DNA from: Planoprotostelium fungivorum
Taxonomy: Eukaryota > Evosea > Variosea > Cavosteliida > Cavosteliaceae
Reading direction: 5' to 3'
Assembly: GCA_003024175.1 (NCBI GenBank)
Contig: MDYQ01000076.1
Span: 43,046 to 107,045, forward strand
Length of the DNA: 64,000 bases
The notes below the pieces were generated by a model. The model searched no databases. It had not been told where the DNA came from and saw nothing but the letters and a program-made list of their open reading frames with translations. A program made the position numbers and the translations under genes. The stretch's first letter is position 1. Every line of letters begins with the position of its first letter. Shown in pieces: positions 11,708 through 22,404 of this stretch.

Positions 11708-12572
11708 ATGGGAGGATTATTCTCTCGCTCGAAAGATGCTCCAAAGAAGGTCACAGCCCACGACAGGGCCGTGTTGGATCTCAAAGTCCAGCGTGATAAA
11801 TTGAAGCAGTATAAGAAGAAGGTAGAGTGTTCATCATGTATAAAATTGAATGTCTGTCAGTGTGAAGGCATGGCTGAGAGAGAAACGAAAGTTGCTAAAG
11901 AATTGTTGGCTGCTGGAAAGAAGAAGGAGGCATTACTGGCTTTGAAGAAGAAGAAATATCAGTTGTCTCTGTTGGAGAAGACAGAAGGTCAATTGTCTAA
12001 TGTCGGCGAAATGGTGCGTTTGATGATTTGTCTTAGACGTGACGATTGAAAGTGCAACAGATCGACTCCATAGAATTCGCACAGATCGAAGTCAAGGTAT
12101 TTGAGGGACTGAAGGAGGGAACAAAGGTGACCCATATCCACGTCCCATTTTCATTCATCTCCATCCAGGTACTCAAAGAATTGAACGACCAGATGAAGAT
12201 CGAAGACGTCGAGAAGCTCATGGAAGAAGCCGCCGAGGCCAATGAGACTCGACAGGTGACGACGTCACATCATCCTCTATGATACATTATTCAACGTCTA
12301 CAGAGAATCGAAGAGGCACTCAGTGGTAAATTGACCGAAGACGATGAAGAAGAAGTCTTAGCCGAACTGGCCAAATTAGAAGAGGAAGAGCTGAACCTTC
12401 CATCTGTTCCTAACACAGACATCGGGACGACAACTCCCCCACGGAAAGGTAAAGACATGACCTTCGATCGACACATATTGTCGCACGTCCATCATCTCAT
12501 ACGATCTTCTCATCAGATCATCTGATCTTGACAGAGCCGGATCAAGCACAGAGGACACAACTCGCCGTATAG
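11708..12572 (+). CDS. CHMP6: ESCRT-III subunit CHMP6/VPS20
   Basis: Exons 11708-11821, 11861-12013, 12061-12126, 12169-12255, 12304-12448, 12535-12572. The protein starts MGGLFSRSK, a Gly-2 context suited to N-myristoylation as in known CHMP6. It continues with the basic helix KVTAHDRAVLDLKVQRDKLK and RETKVAKELLAAGKKKEALL, the conserved IDSIEFAQIEVKVFEGLKEG, and an acidic C-terminal region with LTEDDEEEVLAELAKLEEEE. The first intron is 39 bases, a multiple of three, so the frame stays open through it; removing it restores the exact family spacing before the RETKVAKELL segment. CHMP6 links ESCRT-II to CHMP4 on endosomes. Confidence 0.92.
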
Positions 12573-12628
12573 AACCCATTTACATAATAAAAAGAAAAAG
12601 TCCATCATCTTTAATCACATGTCGTCCA

Positions 12629-14906
12629 TCATGCATCTCTCAAGATGAACCGCATGGCCTTGTCTACGCTCTCTCTCGACAATCCATCGATGGTGAGCCA
12701 GCCGTCTGTCCAGTCCACCCAACAGACGTTCTTCTTTCCAACCTCTTTGAGATCGATGGTGGGACGGTTGCATGATGACCTCTTTGTATAGAAGGAGAAG
12801 GCCACGACATCTCTCCTTGTCTTTTCTACGGCATCTGGTAGTCCTAATACAGTCCAGTGGCTGATCTGTCTCAAATTTAATCTTTAAAATTCTCCGACCG
12901 ATTTAATTCTTTTTAGATTGGGACCTCCCACCTTTCCGTACTGCACCATGTGAGAGGACTTTGGTTGTGAGTAGAAGATCGCAGTGGAGTGCTTGGAGGC
13001 TAATTGGTTCATAAAGTCCTTAAGTATGGTGGCGTGAAGGTCTGTCAGCATGTTTGGAATGTGTAAGTGAGTTAACTCTGACATCGTCTTCATCAGCTTC
13101 TCCTGTGCCCTCTTTTTCTCCGATTCTGTGCCTAAAAGAAGATTAAAATATTTTTCGTACGGATTTAATCTTTCACGTGTGATGTCAGCATTCATTCTAT
13201 ATCGTTTCGATTCATTCTATCTCTCTGCGATGTGGAGAAATTCGGGGAAAATTCCTCACCGCTCATGACATATCCCCTGTCGTTCATCTCTGCCTTCACA
13301 TTCTCTTCCGTGAATATTCTTTGAACTTTCTCGTGGTTGCTGTCCACCCACTTCCTCTCCATGATGTCTAGTCTGACTGTCGTTGACTCGATCTCTTTTC
13401 CCGCCTTTTGTACCGTAGAATCTTCCGAGAATCTTCCGGCTAGCTGGGTCGTGTAATCTTCCGAGAATCTTCCGGCGGGTCGAGCGGGAGAATATTCTGT
13501 GAATCTTCCAGGTGCTGCCTCTAGCTCTTTGGCTTGGAAGGTGAATTTGACTCCCTTGTATCTACAACGAGTTGAACATGATGATGAGATGGACATCGTG
13601 ATGATGAGATGGACATCGTGATGATGCGGTGAGAGATGAATGTGTGACGATGTGAGAGTGATGTGAGACGACGATCACAGAGAGGATGAGCGGATGAGAT
13701 CGACATGTGATGATGGAGACATGATCGTCACCTGGCCGATCTGAGACGCATGACCTTTTTCAGATCTGCTCTGGAGGCCACACGAAGGGAAGAGTTGGGC
13801 GAGGTGGGGTGAGTGTGTGCGGTGGTGATGAAGTGCCGCTCGATGAGCCAGCGACAAAATTCTTGTGGGTCACAGCTGTTACCCTCCCATTGAATCGAGA
13901 CGTTGATAGGTTCTTCCACGGGGAGTTTCTGTCTCGATTGAGTGAATCTCGACGTGAGTTTATTCTATTTTATTCTTTTCCTCTCGTATGAGGTGAAGGA
14001 GGAAGAGGAGATGATGTGATGATGATGAGACACACCTCTCCATTAATCCAAATACCTCCATCCTCTCGTAGAATGTCTCTAACATTCGAGTTGATGCACA
14101 TGATGTAGGCGTACTGATCAAAGATGTCCAATCGCATGATGGAGGAGAAGTCGACTTCGTCGAGGGTTTCCTTCAGTGCCACTTTTAATGCCTCGGAGGT
14201 TGTAGCTCCGAGGACCACCATCTCGAACACCTTAGCTTGGGAGAGCTTTATGAGAACACCTTTGATTCGAAGAGTCTCTCTCTGTAAGAGACTATTGACC
14301 TGTTCGAGTCAATATAAGAGATGTGCATGAGCGGTGATAGAGGATGTACCATGAGTGGATCATGAATGGACACGAAAACAGTATCCTCCGTCTCAGTTTG
14401 GACTTGACAATCGGTTTCGTTGAGCTTAAGTGTTTTCATTATCTGGGCAGATAGATCTGCGATGGCCTTCTCGGCTGTGGCTTTAATGATGACTCGAAAG
14501 CTGTCATCTTTTTTCTGCTCGAGATCAGTGTTCGAGATCGGCACGAAGAAAGATGAGATCGAGACATACATCCGTGTTGGGTCGCTCTAGGAAGGTGATG
14601 GCGGCTGGACATCCGAGGAGGTGAACTCCCGTGACTTCGTTCTGTTTGTTTACTTGTTCTTTGACTTTCTCCGCTTGCTGATCGGTGAGAGATACGTAGG
14701 TGGTGGCCCCGTCCAATTGAATTGCATCTTCTTCCAGTTGTAAATCCATCTGCTCGCTGAGTTCTTGAATCAAATCGGCCTTGACGTCTCTAGAATGAGT
14801 CACTCCCCTCGAAATGATGGAGAGGTAAAACCTCCCATCTGCATCGTCACATGAGTCTCGACTTCTTCACGTGAAGAAAGACGCTCTTCTCACCGAAGGG
14901 GATCAT
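12629..14906 (-). CDS. Unrecognised multi-exon protein with repeated alpha-beta segments
   Basis: Spliced by frame from descending exons 14894-14906 (putative start), 14570-14838, 14350-14514, 14036-14299, 13732-13964, 13260-13561, 12932-13131, 12629-12865; about 560 residues. The N-terminal half contains several short segments with hydrophobic strand/helix alternation, such as TTYVSLTDQQAEKVKEQVNK and VIIKATAEKAIADLSAQIMK, which could be small alpha-beta (KH- or RRM-like) folds. The middle has a degenerate short repeat built on AGRFSED. The C-terminal exon ends WVDWTDGWLTIDGLSRESVD. No named family is apparent. The start ATG and the 13132-13259 intron are the least certain parts. It is convergent with CHMP6. 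Confidence 0.5.
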
Positions 14907-15642
14907 CTGTATCTTTCTTTTGATCGTCTCTCGAACATGCGCGAAGTGTGTATGTCATTTTTCAACTTGAAAACGAGATCTTCCGTTTTTCCGGGAAGAC
15001 CAAATCTCCCCCAGCCTTTCTTTTGTTCTCCTCTTACACCCATTGAACTGTGTCTAAAGCATCCATATATCGACTAAGACTCAAGGCTTCTATCGTGACA
15101 GAGTGGGTAAATTGGGTAAACGAGCGGCAGTGGAAAATATCCCTCGTGTAGAAAACTCTCTTGCTCTTTCTTTCCGTTACTTCATCCTTGTCCAATTCGA
15201 GCAGAGAGACCTCCACTCCGCGTCGGAGACGATATAGAGGGAGGGTTCTCAAGGAGAGGCTGTCTCATTGTTCTGCTCGTTCTTATTTTTGGGCCCTTTT
15301 GATCTTCTTTATCTCGCCTGGTTCCGGGATAAAAAAGAAGGCGAACCACCTTTCCCATAGATTTCACATGTCCTGATTCTTAAGGTGGTCGTTTTCTGTT
15401 CTATCTTTTCCAGCCAGCACTCCTCCCCCTCAGCTTCTTCGTTCTCTTCGATTAGCTAACAGTAGAAGGGCACCTGCTTAAATTGACAGCGGCCTGTTTC
15501 TCTCGTGCAGCTTCAGACAGGAATCGTATTGTGCGTCTCGTCACGACGCGAATTTTTGAAGGCGTCGTCTCATCCTTAGAGACTCGTGGCCCGTAGCAGC
15601 GACCAGCAGAGGACATATTACATTGTGGAGGTCTTAAAACAA
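14907..15642. other. Intergenic region between divergent genes
   Basis: About 0.7 kb between the minus gene ending upstream and the homeodomain-like gene at 15643. Several short open frames occur on both strands but none has motifs or convincing splicing. It presumably holds two divergent promoters, and possibly an upstream exon of the minus gene, whose start is uncertain. Confidence 0.45.
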
Positions 15643-16857
15643 ATGGAAAGACTGAAGACCCCGTCGATGATGCCATCAGTGAACGTCTCTATCCTCTTCC
15701 AGACGGTGAGTTGAAGAGATAGAACTCGGCTGACTCTCAACAGGTATATCAACTGTGTTCTGTATTGTCAGTGGACATATCTGGGATAGAAAGTGAAGAG
15801 CAGAGGTGCAGACTATCGAACACGGTGAGAACTTGAGAGATGTAAAACATCTTCTCACCCGATCAGACCGGACAGCTACGGTTTCACATCGAGCATCTGC
15901 AACAGACCTTAGAGGCCATGAATTCCATCACAAAAGATAAAAGGGTGGAAACTTTAGATCGGAAGCCACAAACCAACGAGAGGACAAAGATTTCTGATCT
16001 GTTAGACACTGCCCCAAGTTCATGGTCGAAAGAGACTACCTGCCCCAACACCGTGACTGATGAGACAGAGGAGGAATGGAAAGAGGATGAAGTCCCGAAA
16101 CGAGATGTGATCTGGAGGGGCGCTTCTGTCTTGTCGATGTCGTCCATGCAGAAGGACGTGACCGGTTCGATGCATTCTCGTGAGTCATCAATCAACATTC
16201 GACACAATGTCTGACTCCTTAAAGAAGCCGAAATGAAATGTCCCGTTTTGTCCGCCGTGAAGCAGCATGGTGAGTCTCATTCTTGATCTCTATCATTAAT
16301 ACCTCTCAGTCGAAGGTGTCTTTTCGACACCCGACGACGACTTCAAAGTCACCGAGTTCTCTCACCATCACTTCTCCATATCAGACGCTCGGCCATACAC
16401 TCATCCATCATCTCACCTTGCCTCCCGCCCCATCCTCATGCTCCCCACGAAGAGAGGAAAGAGGTTCACTAACATCCAACGCACCATGCTCGAGTCCGCC
16501 TACAATTCGGACGAGAGATGGACGCAGGAAGACATCAACGGCCTGGTCGAAGCCACGGGCCTTACTGCAGAGCAGATCACCCAGTGGTGGTATAGGAGAC
16601 CCAACAACACCACCTCCCACAGAGAGTCTGTCGAGCTGAGAAAAGCACTCTGCAACGCCTACCACAGCCAAGGCCGCAACGACATACCCGTAGACGAGAG
16701 AGAGACACTTGCCAAACAGCTCAACATACCCAAAGACAAGATATCGTACTGGGTTTGGTACCACAGACAGTACTGTGGATGTAGAGTAGAGGGAGCAGTG
16801 AAGGGAACGAAGCGAAAGAGGGGCTTCTCAGCAGAAGATGCAAAGAAGAACATGTAA
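15643..16857 (+). CDS. Divergent double homeodomain-like protein, locus 2
   Basis: Exons 15643-15705, 15744-15824, 15867-16179, 16228-16269, 16310-16857; about 348 residues. The N-terminal two thirds are polar and acidic without recognisable domains. The C-terminal ~140 residues repeat the two-domain layout of the 9022 gene. The first domain has KRGKRFTNIQRTMLESAYNS and TQWWYRRPN in the recognition helix. The second has LCNAYHSQGRNDIPVDERE and SYWVWYHRQYCGCRVEG. Helix-3 Trp is kept in both; position 51 is Arg in the first and Tyr in the second. The same C-x-C follows the second domain. A basic tail (KGTKRKRG) could be a nuclear signal. Probably a DNA-binding regulator of unknown role. The intron 4 acceptor could shift by three bases. 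Confidence 0.7.
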
Positions 16858-17089
16858 AGACGATTTTGAGTGAATAAATTTTGGAGATGATGATGTGAAT
16901 TTCTCGATGGGAAGCGAAGGCGAGTGTAAGTCTTCCGCATCTAATCATCGACCCATCACGCGGTGTTCAAGCGAACCAATCATGTGATCGTGAACGGACG
17001 AGTCAGCGAGTTGACTCCGACATCGATCAATCGTTTCTCATGACGTCACAACGGCCTTGGCTCGATGAAATAAAAAAGATGCGGCGACA

Positions 17090-18727
17090 ATGGATCAGCA
17101 TCACCCCATAGAGATCCTCTCGAGCGATGAAGAGAGGGATGAGACAGAAGATCGATTTGGATTATTCCTCCGCGGCTCTTTTGACGGCAGAGAGCCCACT
17201 AATGCCATATCCATTCCTGATTCTCCTCCTCGAAAGAAGGCGAGGCGGACAGAACCTCAAAGGGTGTGGGAGTTACCATCTTCCAAGGCGTCGCATTGTC
17301 GATTCAATTCCGATGGTGGGCGTATCATTGCTTCTGTGTGTGATGTGATGTCAGGTAGTATATTATCCGTCTGTTTCTACGACCGGTTAGCGTGAGTGGT
17401 AGACAAATGGTCTCATGATTAACATCACATCAGCCTTTATCGAGTTCCAGAGAAGGAACCTTGGAGAGTGTACCGATCGAAAGATTCTTCTCATGGCTTC
17501 TTATGCTCTTCTTTCGGCACCATTTTGGAAGACAGGAAACTGATCGCGTGTGCATTCGGATCTCTGATTAGAGTCATCCAGTTTTATTCCTCGCGAGTCC
17601 ACATGGTGCGACTATTTGTTCGACACAACCATCGCTTCTCACGAACAATCAGAACTTGCAAGGACATGGACAGAACATATCAGCCATCACCTTCCACCCG
17701 TGTAAAAAAGGGATCTTATTTACCAGCAGTAGCGATAAAAGTTGCAGGATGTGGAGTTTACAACACAAAGGAGTCGACACGAGAGGTCATGTTGTCTAAT
17801 GCATCGTCCATCCCTCTCAAACGATAGAACAGGTAGGGCCAATCGGCAAGGTGTTTGCATTGCCATCTTTGCAACGTACCGACCCACGTTCGACATCATC
17901 TCAATGGACGTCGATGTAGATGGAGATCAGCTCATCCTCTGTGATCAGAGCACCATCGTCATCTTCGCTCTCGATTCAAAAGAGGTGAATCCATCAGAAT
18001 TTTTTCACAAGATATACATTTTAATCGATTTTATCACGACTGGACGACTCAGATCCGGCAGACGAGCCGTTTGGAGGAGTATGAGAATCTTCGAGGAAAT
18101 TTCCAACCCCTGCTGGTAGTGCGGAGTAGAGTGTACACGAAGAGTGCCCACGGAGAGACGAAGAACATGATAGCCGTCAGGTATCATGAAACAACATCAT
18201 CACGTCCATCTCGGCATCACATCACCACCGAAGACATCGTGATCACCATCCATCCGATCATCACACGAATGAAATCGTATCAGGTGCATCGGAAGACATG
18301 TCATCAGTCAATCGAACGACATGCTGCGATGCTGGTCCATCGACAAGAGGGTGACAATCATCATCGTGATGGATGAGACTCACACGGTGATTAGAGGACC
18401 ATCTTTCGGGTAGATGAAGTCATGAGCTGTCCGATAGTGATATCTAGAGACAAGAACATGATGTCTTACGGTCAGCACCTCCATCGACACAAGCACCATC
18501 TCATGTGATCTAACAGGTAACATGAGTGGAGAATTGCACTTCTTGACGATGGAGGGACAGAAGAAGAGCCGATGCAAGGTGAGCATCATCTGAGATGGTA
18601 ATGTCTGATGAAGAAGGTCACCGAGCATGCGATTGCTGCCTTAGACGTGACGGCAAATTTTTTGTGCATCATCGATGATAAGGGGGGAGTTCATCTGATG
18701 TCCTTGACAACAATAGAGGAAGAATAA
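17090..18727 (+). CDS. EED: WD40 protein of the EED/ESC (PRC2) family
   Basis: Nine exons: 17090-17391, 17434-17605, 17653-17785, 17833-17984, 18053-18180, 18284-18350, 18395-18470, 18517-18578, 18614-18727. After an acidic N-terminus with a basic cluster (RKKARR), the protein follows EED block by block. IACAFGSLIRVIQ parallels the block before EED's GHGNAINE motif, then GHGQNISAITFHPCKKGILF and SSDKSCRMWSLQ, then FDIISMDVDVDGDQLILC, then CIGRHVISQSNDMLRCWSID, and finally the KNMMSYGNMSGELHF and EHAIAALDVTANFL blades. EED is the WD40 core of Polycomb repressive complex 2, which methylates H3K27. It lies between a homeodomain-like gene and an enoyl-CoA hydratase. Sequence divergence is high, so the call rests on motif order; a generic WD40 protein is the alternative. 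Confidence 0.7.
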
Positions 18728-18967
18728 ATCTTGTGAACATGTATTTATTTGTGATAGAAAGTCTACTCTTCATACTGATTGAGGATCTAACAGCATGATG
18801 GCGCTCTGTACAAATACCAATATATCCCTTTTTTTTCACTTGGTGCATTTGGATGGCTCGAACATCAGGCTGATCTCCTCTTTACCTCTATAGAACTTGA
18901 TAAGGTGCACGCCAAACTTAAGTTTGGACACAAACAACCAGCCAAATCATCCCGACTTTACAAAACC

Positions 18968-20112
18968 ATGCTGTCCGCTCGTATCATCGGTCAACGTTTT
19001 CGACCATCTTCTGTGCAAAGTAGATCCTTTCGACGCCAACAATCTAGTCTCGTCGAGACACAAGTCTCGGATGGCATCGCAATCATTCGACTCAATCAAC
19101 CTGAGACGCTCAATGCATTAACGGAGAAGATGGGAGACACCTTCTTAGGATGCATCGCAGACTTGAATCGTAGGAGCGACGTGAGGTTTGTGTACATCGC
19201 GATGAAATCTTCGATAATGGAGATAGGTGTGCCGTCCTCACTGGTGCAGGCAAAGCTTTCTCTGCTGGAGGGGATCTTCAATTCCTTCTCGACAGAGCTG
19301 CCGATACACCCCAAAATAATGCAGAGTTGATGAGAAAGTTCTACTCTAGATTCTTATCTGTGCGATCTCTCAAGGTACCAGGTGTGTCTTGTTTCATGAT
19401 CTCTGTTCAGAACCGTATGACTGTGATCGACGTCGCCAACCTGCCTAGTTCTCAGTGCCATCAATGGACATGCAGTTGGTGCTGGTCTCTGCTTAGCTCT
19501 GGCCACAGACATCCGCCTCGCCGCCCGCAGCGCCAAGATGGGAGTCACATTCACCAACTTAGGTGCATATCATATTATCCACCCTCCCATCTCTTCAACA
19601 CCTCACACGCCCCTCCATCACATCGTCTCATCTTCTGATGTAGGGATCCATCCTGGCATGGCAGCGACACATTTCCTTCCATCTCTGATTGGAAACCAAA
19701 ATGCAGCTCATCTGCTTCTGAGTGGTGATCTCGTATCTGCAGAAGAAGCCCAACGATTGGGTGTCGTTCTCAGCGTGAGTCTCACTCGTCCCATCATGTT
19801 GCATCTTGCACGTCATCTCACTTTGGACAGGTGCACGATGATGGAGATCTGATGGACAGAGCGATGGCGATGGCTGCTTCTCTCTCTTCAAAGTCTTCGG
19901 TTGCCATACAGACAACGGTGAGAACTCTAAGAAACAAACAAGAGGTAGACATAGAAACCGCGCTGTGGAGAGAAGGTGATGTCTGCATCCATCACCTCCA
20001 TCGGTCTGATGATCTCCCAGCATCAGCACAAGCAATTTGCTATAGCGCACCTGATATCGTAGAGGGAGTCAACGCAGTGAAGGAGAAGAGGAAGCCAACG
20101 TTCCACAAATAA
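18968..20112 (+). CDS. Enoyl-CoA hydratase/isomerase family protein
   Basis: Exons 18968-19185, 19227-19381, 19449-19562, 19644-19774, 19831-19975, 20027-20112; about 282 residues. The basic, Ser/Arg-rich N-terminus (SARIIGQRFRPSSVQSRSFR) looks like a mitochondrial presequence. The crotonase fold is clear: ALTGAGKAFSAGGDLQFL-type first oxyanion segment (here CAVLTGAGKAFSAGGDL), then SAINGHAVGAGLCLALATDI for the second oxyanion hole, then GVTFTNLGIHPGMAATHFLP and the C-terminal VEGVNAVKEKRKPTF. In true hydratases Glu residues near FANLGxxPE are catalytic. Here the equivalent reads TNLGIHPGM, so the second catalytic acid may be missing, and the activity could be isomerase, hydrolase or other. 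Substrate unknown. Confidence 0.85.
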
Positions 20113-20495
20113 ACGAAGATGGTAGACTTTGTCATCATGCACACAACACTTCACAATAGATTGAGCGATGATGCAGTAGCGAAAAAAGAATATTGAGGTG
20201 GAAGACGAATTCGAGAGACCTCTATCTTTGCATCAACAGCTAATCCATCATCAACGATGGACCATCATGCAGAATCTCACTTTTTCACTCATAGATATAG
20301 ATCCGATGATAATAGATCCGTCCACGTGAATCAGTGTCCATATCTGGGAGGCGTTCCTCAGACTCGTCCTCTACGGAAGTCGTGAGTTGTTTTTCTTCGT
20401 CTCCAGCTGTCACGCAGCGACATCTCAGTTTGTAAAACTAACTCTATCCGTACAACAGACACACCGCATAGACCGACCCCAACAACAGCATCAAG
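20113..20495. other. Intergenic spacer
   Basis: No gene seen in about 380 bases between the hydratase and the next small gene. It should contain the 3' end of one and the promoter of the other. Confidence 0.5.
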
Positions 20496-20812
20496 ATGAA
20501 TACCGCCGCACAGAGACTCCTCCCTCACTTCATCACGAACCCATCGTCGCACATCCTTCAGTACTCGGCAGCAGCCATCGTTGGAGCATCGGCGACATAC
20601 TACTGGTCATCCTCTATCAAAGTCGAGATGGTCGTCAACGATGAGAAGGTGTGGAGTGGAGTCGTAGGACGATTACTCACGATGCGACAGAGACAATATA
20701 AGAAGGATATGCGCTCGTGGTTGCTACACAGACAAACGAGTTCGAAGAGGGACGTGAGATTCAGTACCTCACATTGAATGTATGGGAATCGATTGCACGA
20801 CGTTTGGAATGA
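20496..20812 (+). CDS. Small single-pass membrane protein
   Basis: Two exons, 20496-20655 and 20703-20812, give 89 residues. The 47-base GT-AG intron between them is supported by frame only. The first exon has a hydrophobic helix (HILQYSAAAIVGASATYYW) after a short polar N-terminus that could act as a signal anchor or mitochondrial inner-membrane helix. The second exon reads YALVVATQTNEFEEGREIQY and ends WESIARRLE. I do not recognise a family. An AATAAA-like signal follows at about 20827. Size and layout would suit a small organellar membrane subunit, but that is a guess. Confidence 0.5.
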
Positions 20813-20995
20813 TGTAAGAAGGGAAGAATAAATTAAGAAGTCTATAGATGATGAGTGTCTGTGTGATACTTTGTGTGAACAGTGGATGATGGGTGGTAAT
20901 CTCTTACGCTCGACCATCGATGAGAAAAGAGTGAAACGTGACAAAAAATGAAGCTGATTCTACAACTTCTGTTCAACGGACATCTGATACATCAA

Positions 20996-22350
20996 ATGGA
21001 GGAGGCTTCAGAGAGTGATGCAAACGGAACGAATCCATCCTTCTTGCGAGAAGAAAAAAAGCTGGGCAAGATGCACGACTCGCTAGATACGGATGTGGCT
21101 GTAGCTGACGTGACTCGTTCGATCGGTGACGATGATGCAACTTCCTCCGTACAAGAATTAACGAACGGTTCGGAAATATCGAAACCAATGATCGACAACA
21201 TCGAGATGGTGAGATTACTCGTGCTATGATAGCATTCTGCGAAGATCTTTGATCGGCTGATAAAACTTAGGCTATCCTCGAATTACAGAAGCAGTTCCAA
21301 ATTGAAAGACACCTGAGACGGGAAGCGGGTGATGCTGACACGTTCTAATGACATCCAACTGATACCACGAAGAGGATGAGATCCTTCAACTCAAATCACA
21401 AGTGGAAGAGTTGCAAACGTACATCAGAGATTACCATGCGAGACGATCGAGTGACGGTGTGATTGTCCTTCCACCTCTTACGCTGAACTGTTACAGCTCA
21501 GAGGACTCCACAGAAAGAGAAGAAGAATTCAAAGACATCGCAGAGAGATATGACACCCATTCATGCATCGTCACACATTAAGCCGAGCCAAGAAGCTGAA
21601 GACAAAGAGGTGAAGCGTTACACCGATTTCCAAAGTTTCACGCTTTTGAAAGGACACGAAAGAAGAACAAGAAAAACATGATGAGAAAAAACCAGACAAG
21701 AGAAAGAGACATGAAGACAAGAAGAAGGAAGAGAAGGCGGAGAAGAAGAAACAAAAGAAGGAAGACACATCACCATCAGATGATCCAACTGGTGATGCTA
21801 AATCGAAACCAGAGAAGGTCACAATCAGCAAATCTTACGAGAGGGTATTTTATTTCATTTTATTTCTCATTCGACTCCGTCATCATCCATCTATCCCGGT
21901 GTGATGCGTCACATCTCCTGCATCATCTCTTGCATCATCATCCAGTTACCTCCATCTGATGCATCATCAGCTGAACGGAGGTGACGGCAACATCTACCTG
22001 AGATGGAGGAACCACAACGCTCCCTTCCCCACCGTGGATACCTTTGTGACCCTCTGCTCGACTTTCCACCGTGGAAACACGAAAGACATCTCAGAGGACG
22101 ATCGCCAGGCCATCGTGAAGAAGCATCGTGTGACCGAGGCTCAGGTCAAGAATTGGGTCAATAACCACAAACGTCTCTGTAAATGTATAGTGAAGAAGAA
22201 GGTGAGAATCTCATCATCACGCACCATCATCACGATCATCATGTAACGACCACTGACATCTCTTACCACCTCCAAATACTTCGTCTTCCACCATCCATCT
22301 CATCCATCACATCACTGACATCATCTCAGCCTCCGACGAAAAAGTCATAG
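20996..22350 (+). CDS. Homeodomain-like protein with coiled coil, locus 3
   Basis: Exons 20996-21208, 21271-21328, 21373-21450, 21497-21609, 21653-21844, 21971-22201, 22330-22350 splice in frame; an in-frame ATG at 20948 could also start it. The N-terminal third is acidic. A coiled coil follows (ILELQKQFQIERHLRREAG, then EILQLKSQVEELQTYIRDYH), then a very Lys/Glu-rich linker. The C-terminus carries one domain matching the second domain of the 9022 and 15643 proteins: TFHRGNTKDISEDDRQAIVK then KNWVNNHKRLCKCIVKK. Trp48 and Asn51 of a homeodomain recognition helix are kept, followed by the same C-x-C. This gene lacks a clear first homeodomain. The coiled coil suggests dimerisation. Probably a nuclear DNA-binding protein. 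Confidence 0.65.
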
Positions 22351-22404
22351 AATCCATCCGAGCCGACGCACGTGTCCCTCTCACGAATAAACGTCAGAGT
22401 GTCT

